A DNA stretch of 64,000 nucleotides from assembly GCA_964391185.1 (NCBI GenBank), contig CAYMIX010000003.1, forward strand, positions 62,001 through 126,000. Direction: 5' to 3'. Of this stretch, positions 60,216 to 64,000 are shown one piece after another (positions within the stretch are counted from its first letter, which is position 1; every line of letters begins with the position of its first letter). Made by a program: the position numbers and the translations under genes. Origin of the DNA: JAKQEM01 sp964391185. Lineage in GTDB: Bacteria > Patescibacteriota > Gracilibacteria > Peribacterales > Peribacteraceae. A model generated the notes under the pieces. It did no database searches. It was given only the letters and a program-made list of their open reading frames with translations, and was not told the origin of the DNA.

Positions 60216-61655
60216 GTGTTTTCCGCTTTCGACCGTTACGCCGGCTTTACAGATCTTTCAGCATTAAACGATTTCAGCGAAAAGCCGCTGCGAAAAAGTG
60301 TGCGTGTGAATACCATCAAGACCAGCATCGATAAATTTCTCGAATACGGCAAAGAAAAGAAATGGAAGCTGGAACGGGTTCCATGGAGTACGGAAGCTTT
60401 TTTTCTTGATCGAGAAGATCGCACACAAGCTCTTGGGACAGACGTGCTGCATTTGCTTGGACATTTCTACATGCAGGAAGCAGCATCAATGTTGCCACCG
60501 GAATTGTTGCAACCTGTGCCTGGAGACGTTGTTCTTGATATGAGTGCAGCACCCGGGAGTAAAACAAGTCAGATGGGTGCGAAGATGCAGGGTAGGGGGG
60601 TGATCGTCGCAAACGACATTCAGGAGAAACGCTTGTGGACGCTAAAATCTGCACTTCATCGTTCTGGTGTGCATAATAATATCGTGACGAAGAAAGTAGG
60701 CCAATGGTTTGCGAAACACATGACAGAACGGTTCGATCGTGTGCTCTGTGATGCTCCGTGCAGCGCACAAGGAACGATTCGCAAAGACAGTGACGCGTTG
60801 AACTATTGCTCTATGGATAACATTGAGAAGATGGCGCGCTTACAATTTCAACTCTTAGAATCTGCGATTCATGCTGCAAAAGTAAATGGTCGCATCGTGT
60901 ATTCCACTTGCACGCTCACTCCGGAAGAAAATGAGCTTGTCATTTTGCAAATACTCGATCGCTTTAGAGACCAAGTTACGATTCTAAATCCGGAGGACCT
61001 AGGACTTGGGACGTGGGACATAGGGAAAGCTATTGAAGATTCTCATCGTGTGCAACATTCGCTTCGTTCCGAAGTCCTAGGTCCGAAGTCCGAAGTCCCA
61101 CTCCTTCGCCTCTGGCCTCAGACCTACGACACGGAAGGATTTTTCTGTGCTGTTATTCATAAAAAAGCTCCCACACGCGATGTATCGAAGATGGAAATGA
61201 TGCAGTTCCAAGAACGACCGCTAACGCGAAAAAATAAAGACCAGATTCATGAGCAACTTGTGGAACGGTATGGTGCACAATTTTTGGATGATAATGATCG
61301 TTTGTTTGAACGAGGAGGGGAGTCACTTATTCTTTCAACTGATGAAGTGACTGCGTATGAATTACCGCTGGAAAACTACGCGCTTGGAATGCCATTTGGA
61401 AAAAAGTTGAAAGATGGTCGTGTGCTCATTGATCATGAGTTTGCCACCCTGCGCGGCCATCGAGCGACGAAGAATCGTTTTGATATTTCAGATCAGCAAT
61501 TAGAGGATCTTCTAGGTGCGAAAGATATTGATTGTCCGGCAGATCTAAATGGACACACGTTATTGATGTGCAAAGATTTCTGCGTTGGTCTTGGCCTTGC
61601 AAAAAATGGTCGTCTTAAAAATAATTTGCCGCGTTGGATGGTAAAATATAACTGA
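60216..61655 (+). CDS. RNA cytosine-C5 methyltransferase, NOL1/NOP2/Sun (RsmF-like)
   Basis: 479 residues starting with GTG. SAM-binding motif I DMSAAPGSKTSQMGA, motif IV DAPCSAQGT (Cys of the catalytic pair) and motif VI VYSTCTLTPEEN (nucleophile Cys). An N-terminal helper domain (about 1-95) precedes, and a C-terminal region (about 330-475, RPLTRKNKDQIHEQLVERYG...KNRFDISDQQLEDLLG) corresponds to the extra domains of RsmF-type enzymes. It methylates C5 of cytosine in rRNA, or less likely tRNA. At about residues 260-295 a palindromic DNA repeat is translated in frame (see 60995-61084), inserting poorly conserved residues. Confidence 0.93.
   Translation: MFSAFDRYAGFTDLSALNDFSEKPLRKSVRVNTIKTSIDKFLEYGKEKKWKLERVPWSTEAFFLDREDRTQALGTDVLHLLGHFYMQEAASMLPPELLQPVPGDVVLDMSAAPGSKTSQMGAKMQGRGVIVANDIQEKRLWTLKSALHRSGVHNNIVTKKVGQWFAKHMTERFDRVLCDAPCSAQGTIRKDSDALNYCSMDNIEKMARLQFQLLESAIHAAKVNGRIVYSTCTLTPEENELVILQILDRFRDQVTILNPEDLGLGTWDIGKAIEDSHRVQHSLRSEVLGPKSEVPLLRLWPQTYDTEGFFCAVIHKKAPTRDVSKMEMMQFQERPLTRKNKDQIHEQLVERYGAQFLDDNDRLFERGGESLILSTDEVTAYELPLENYALGMPFGKKLKDGRVLIDHEFATLRGHRATKNRFDISDQQLEDLLGAKDIDCPADLNGHTLLMCKDFCVGLGLAKNGRLKNNLPRWMVKYN
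60995..61084. repeat. inverted repeat GGACCTAGGACTT inserted in frame inside the methyltransferase gene
   Basis: GGACCTAGGACTT (60995-61007) and AAGTCCTAGGTCC (61072-61084) are perfect 13-bp inverted copies. The left arm continues with further GGGAC-type iterations and the right arm with GAAGTCC-GAAGTCC iterations (to about 61102). Although low in complexity, it keeps the reading frame open. It looks like a mobile palindrome tolerated as a protein insert. Confidence 0.7.
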
Positions 61656-61723
61656 ATTGTTGTACGTACACATGGGCTTCTGCTCAGCGTGCAAACAATA
61701 TAACAATATAGCAATACAACAAT
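61656..61723. repeat. AT-rich hairpin repeat with AACAAT arms, copy 2
   Basis: ATTGTTGTA (61656-61664) and TACAACAAT (61715-61723) are perfect inverted arms. The right side carries iterated AACAATATA units (61694-61723). Related to the element at 27831-27895. It overlaps the spacer between the methyltransferase gene and dnaG. Confidence 0.65.
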
Positions 61724-61763
61724 AAACGCCTGGCATGGAAGAGGATGCACGTTAGCAGTGAGT

Positions 61764-61769
61764 TATAGT
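61764..61769 (+). promoter_or_regulatory. -10 TATAGT of dnaG
   Basis: TATAGT ends 9 nt before ATG 61779, predicting a 2-nt leader and excluding the upstream in-frame GTG at 61758. Confidence 0.5.
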
Positions 61770-61778
61770 AATCAGTCC

Positions 61779-63524
61779 ATGGACAGCGTGTTCGAAGTTA
61801 AATCCCGGCTTTCGATTGATCAACTCGTTGGCCGATACGTGCAATTGCAGAAGAAAGGCCGAAATTTCGTCGGCTTATGCCCTTTCCACCAAGATTCGCA
61901 TCCGAGCTTTTTGGTTTCACCTGACAAGGGAATTTGCTACTGCTTCCCGTGCCAAAAAGGTGGAGATATTTTTAGTTTCTATCAGCAAATAGAGGGAGTG
62001 GATTTCAAACAAGCGCTCAAAGATCTAGCCGAAATGGCGGGGGTTATACTTCCGGATGCTCCAGTCGATGTCATCAAAAAAGACGATAAAGATCGTGCGC
62101 GCGATTGTCTTGCTACTGCTCAACTATTCTTTGCAAAAAATCTTCAGAATTCAGAAACGACAAAAAAATATCTGACAGATCGCGGACTTGATCCAGGAGA
62201 AATTACATCGTTTGGTTTGGGTGTCGCACCGGATTCATTTTCTGCCACTTATGAGCATTTATTGAAGGCACATTTCAGCAAGAGGGAAATTATGATGGCA
62301 GGACTTGGTGTGCAAAAAGAATTACAGGAAGAAAAAATCTACGATCGATTTAGGAATCGTCTCATGTTTCCCATTCACGATGGACAAGGTCGAATTATTG
62401 GCTTTGGCGGGCGCACGTTAGGTAATGATGATGCAAAATATGTGAATAACAGCGATAGTCCGTTATATCACAAATCTTCCGTACTGTATGGACTCCACCA
62501 TGCCATGAAAACGATGCGTGAGAAAAATCGCGTCGTTCTGGTCGAAGGATATTTTGATGTGCTTGCGTGTCATCGTGTTGGTATCACCGAAGCGGTAGCT
62601 GCATGTGGTACTGCACTCACAGAGGAACATGTGAAACTCCTCAAGCGTTACGTTGAGCATGTGGTGTTATGTCTTGATCAGGATCGGGCGGGACGCGATG
62701 CGGCAGAGCGTGCGTTTAAAATGTGCAGCAAAGAAGGATTGCAGGTAGAAGGAGTCATTCTTAATCAAAAAGATCCAGCGGATGTTGCAGTGCAGTCGCC
62801 GAACACGTTGCGCAATATGTTGACGGAACAAGTGCATCCATATCTTGATCTCGTGTTCGCAGAAGTGCGAGCATCGAATATATCTGTTCCTTCCGTGCGT
62901 CACGCAGCGCTGGAGCGCATTCTCGGTTTGCTGGAGGCATTATCGTCATCAACCGAGCGGTCACATGCTGTTCGTCAGGCTGCATCAGCGTTGGGCATTA
63001 CGGAAATGACACTCATTGATGATCTACGGAAATTTGAAAAGCAAATGCCATCCATCATCCATAAAACTGCTCAAGTTGATGTGCACAGTACCGTTACGAC
63101 GTATTCCAGCGCAGAGCTCACACTTGGACTATTTCTGACCTATCCCCGTAATATTGCAATACTGACGGAAATGATTCCGCCAGAAGAGGTGTTCGCCAGT
63201 ATCTTATATAGAGCACTTAAAAAAATTGGTGATAACACAACATTTACCTTGGACATGCTGGACCTTTCTGATGAAGACCGGAAAAAAGCGGGAATTCTCA
63301 TGCTTTACTGCGAAGAGAATAAATTTGCGGAATGGAACGAAGCGGTAGCTACCCTTGAGACGCGTCGTAATTGCCGGAATGCCAATAGAGAGTTGCTCCA
63401 TAAAAAGCAAAAAGATATCACTCAGAAGCTGTTGGAAGCGCAAAAATTAGGTCGAGTAGAGGAAGTGGAAGAACTCTCCAATAAGTATCAGGAATTAATT
63501 CAGCTCACAAAGCACACACGATAA
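61779..63524 (+). CDS. dnaG: DNA primase DnaG
   Basis: 581 residues from ATG 61779. CHC2 zinc finger (about 35-62; CPFHQDSHPSF...YCFPCQKGG), RNA polymerase core (about 120-240) and Toprim (NRVVLVEGYFDVLACHRVG, VLCLDQDRAGRDAA) with the catalytic acidic residues. The C-terminal region (about 420-581) is the helicase-binding part, ending in a lysine/glutamate-rich helix. It makes primers for replication. The rpoD gene follows after 176 nt, as in the macromolecular synthesis operon, but rpsU is not upstream. Confidence 0.96.
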   Translation: MDSVFEVKSRLSIDQLVGRYVQLQKKGRNFVGLCPFHQDSHPSFLVSPDKGICYCFPCQKGGDIFSFYQQIEGVDFKQALKDLAEMAGVILPDAPVDVIKKDDKDRARDCLATAQLFFAKNLQNSETTKKYLTDRGLDPGEITSFGLGVAPDSFSATYEHLLKAHFSKREIMMAGLGVQKELQEEKIYDRFRNRLMFPIHDGQGRIIGFGGRTLGNDDAKYVNNSDSPLYHKSSVLYGLHHAMKTMREKNRVVLVEGYFDVLACHRVGITEAVAACGTALTEEHVKLLKRYVEHVVLCLDQDRAGRDAAERAFKMCSKEGLQVEGVILNQKDPADVAVQSPNTLRNMLTEQVHPYLDLVFAEVRASNISVPSVRHAALERILGLLEALSSSTERSHAVRQAASALGITEMTLIDDLRKFEKQMPSIIHKTAQVDVHSTVTTYSSAELTLGLFLTYPRNIAILTEMIPPEEVFASILYRALKKIGDNTTFTLDMLDLSDEDRKKAGILMLYCEENKFAEWNEAVATLETRRNCRNANRELLHKKQKDITQKLLEAQKLGRVEEVEELSNKYQELIQLTKHTR

Positions 63525-63700
63525 ATCGTTGCCTGCCAGATAAACCGTCAAAATAGTGGCTTTTGCTCCATTATTCCTGTATACACTATGTGAGCGGGGA
63601 AAGACATGCGCCCGATGCATATTTCCCTTTGCGAACTGCCTTTCTTTGAGTACCTTATCCCCACCGGCGCCTGTTCTGGGCGCTGTAAACGTTTATCACT
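63525..63700 (+). promoter_or_regulatory. dnaG-rpoD spacer with possible rpoD promoter
   Basis: 176 nt without a gene. TATACA (63580-63585) is the best -10 candidate, giving a leader of about 110 nt that could fold GCGCC (63667-63671) with GGCGC (63679-63683). No terminator is visible, so read-through from dnaG is possible. The long leader contrasts with the leaderless genes nearby. Confidence 0.35.
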
Positions 63701-64000
63701 ATGGCTTCACACCCACGTAAGTTCATCGCACAACCAACGGACGATGATCTGAAAAAATTTCCGGAGGCAATTCGTCACCTCGTGAAGAAAGGACGTGAAC
63801 AGCGTTACGTGACGCACCAAGAAATTATCGCTGCCATTCCTAATGCAGAAGAAGATGTCGATCTCCTTGATGAGGTCTATATGCTGTTCGTTGATCTTGG
63901 TATCGAAGTGATCGATGTGAAAGATGCGCTCATCTGGGAGAAGAAAGGTAAGCAGGGGGTGGCGATGACCGATATCGCCGTCGAAGATATTGCAGAGATA
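63701..64000 (+). CDS. rpoD: primary sigma factor RpoD, 5' part (cut by window end)
   Basis: The first 100 codons of a frame open to the window end. The N-terminus matches sigma-70 region 1.1: IRHLVKKGREQRYVTHQEII followed by AAIPNAEEDVDLLDEVYMLFVDLGIEVID, the small acidic autoinhibitory domain specific to primary sigmas. Regions 1.2-4 lie outside. It stands after dnaG, the usual macromolecular synthesis order. As the primary sigma it should recognise the TTGACA/TATAAT promoters noted here. Confidence 0.92.
   Translation, partial: MASHPRKFIAQPTDDDLKKFPEAIRHLVKKGREQRYVTHQEIIAAIPNAEEDVDLLDEVYMLFVDLGIEVIDVKDALIWEKKGKQGVAMTDIAVEDIAEI

Noticed and set aside
1..64000. Recoded UGA (Gly) genetic code
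   Set aside because: Recognised genes such as ychF and DUF559 end at UGA at the expected family length, so UGA is a stop.

Overview
The window looks like a chromosome segment of a Candidate Phyla Radiation (Patescibacteria) bacterium, most likely of the Peregrinibacteria/Peribacteria type. The clues are a pilin of the CPR type IV secretion family, two TraG/VirB4-like ATPases without a relaxase, SLH-bearing exported proteins, a sortase, many one-gene orphans, and very short or absent 5' leaders. UGA is read as stop throughout, so the recoded Gracilibacteria/Absconditabacteria code does not apply. Taxonomy is inferred from gene content only; there is no rRNA gene here.

Layout. 1-4300: two small orphan genes, an ychF-RNHCP operon, an SLH-sortase, and a DUF559 nuclease gene boxed by inverted G/C-rich hairpins. 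4345-8571: TraG-like ATPase, phospholipase D-like enzyme, and a single-domain response regulator. 8682-13366: a membrane-anchored protein of DUF4215 Cys-rich repeats, an OmpR-type response regulator with its histidine kinase, and a small secreted protein. Three direct-repeat boxes with identical spacing to a -10 element suggest an autoregulated regulon that may include a small RNA. 13435-17648: tsf, rpsB (with a structured upstream region), DUF1232, a GC-rich orphan and glyS. 17719-23480: membrane glycosyltransferases (a two-domain 1005-residue protein, a GT2 polyprenyl-phosphate sugar synthase-like protein and a PMT-family O-mannosyltransferase), which together suggest surface glycan or protein O-glycosylation. 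23611-28177: PrsW protease, an orphan, S41 protease, baeRF-like protein and bS21. 28382-33245: gyrB, hisS, a caspase-fold-like membrane protein and tRNA-His. 33316-40376: T4SS pilin, a PKD/proline-rich membrane protein, M24 peptidase, lipoprotein, 3D/peptidoglycan-binding protein and RlpA.

40457-47730 holds two overlapping giant genes: a 1217-residue helical protein and a 1207-residue SNF2-like helicase with a methyltransferase-like C-terminal region. It is flanked by AT-rich DNA and followed by the second TraG-like ATPase and a CPBP protease. This is the best candidate for an undescribed system. 51290-64000 is mostly housekeeping: ybaB, mltG, LOG protein, der, an extra sigma-70 factor, leuS, an RNA m5C methyltransferase, dnaG and the 5' end of rpoD, with three orphans.

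Across the window, promoters have a strong, often extended -10 (TGC-TATAAT type). In about ten genes the -10 ends only 6-9 nt before the start codon, which predicts leaderless or nearly leaderless mRNAs. Classical Shine-Dalgarno sequences are scarce.
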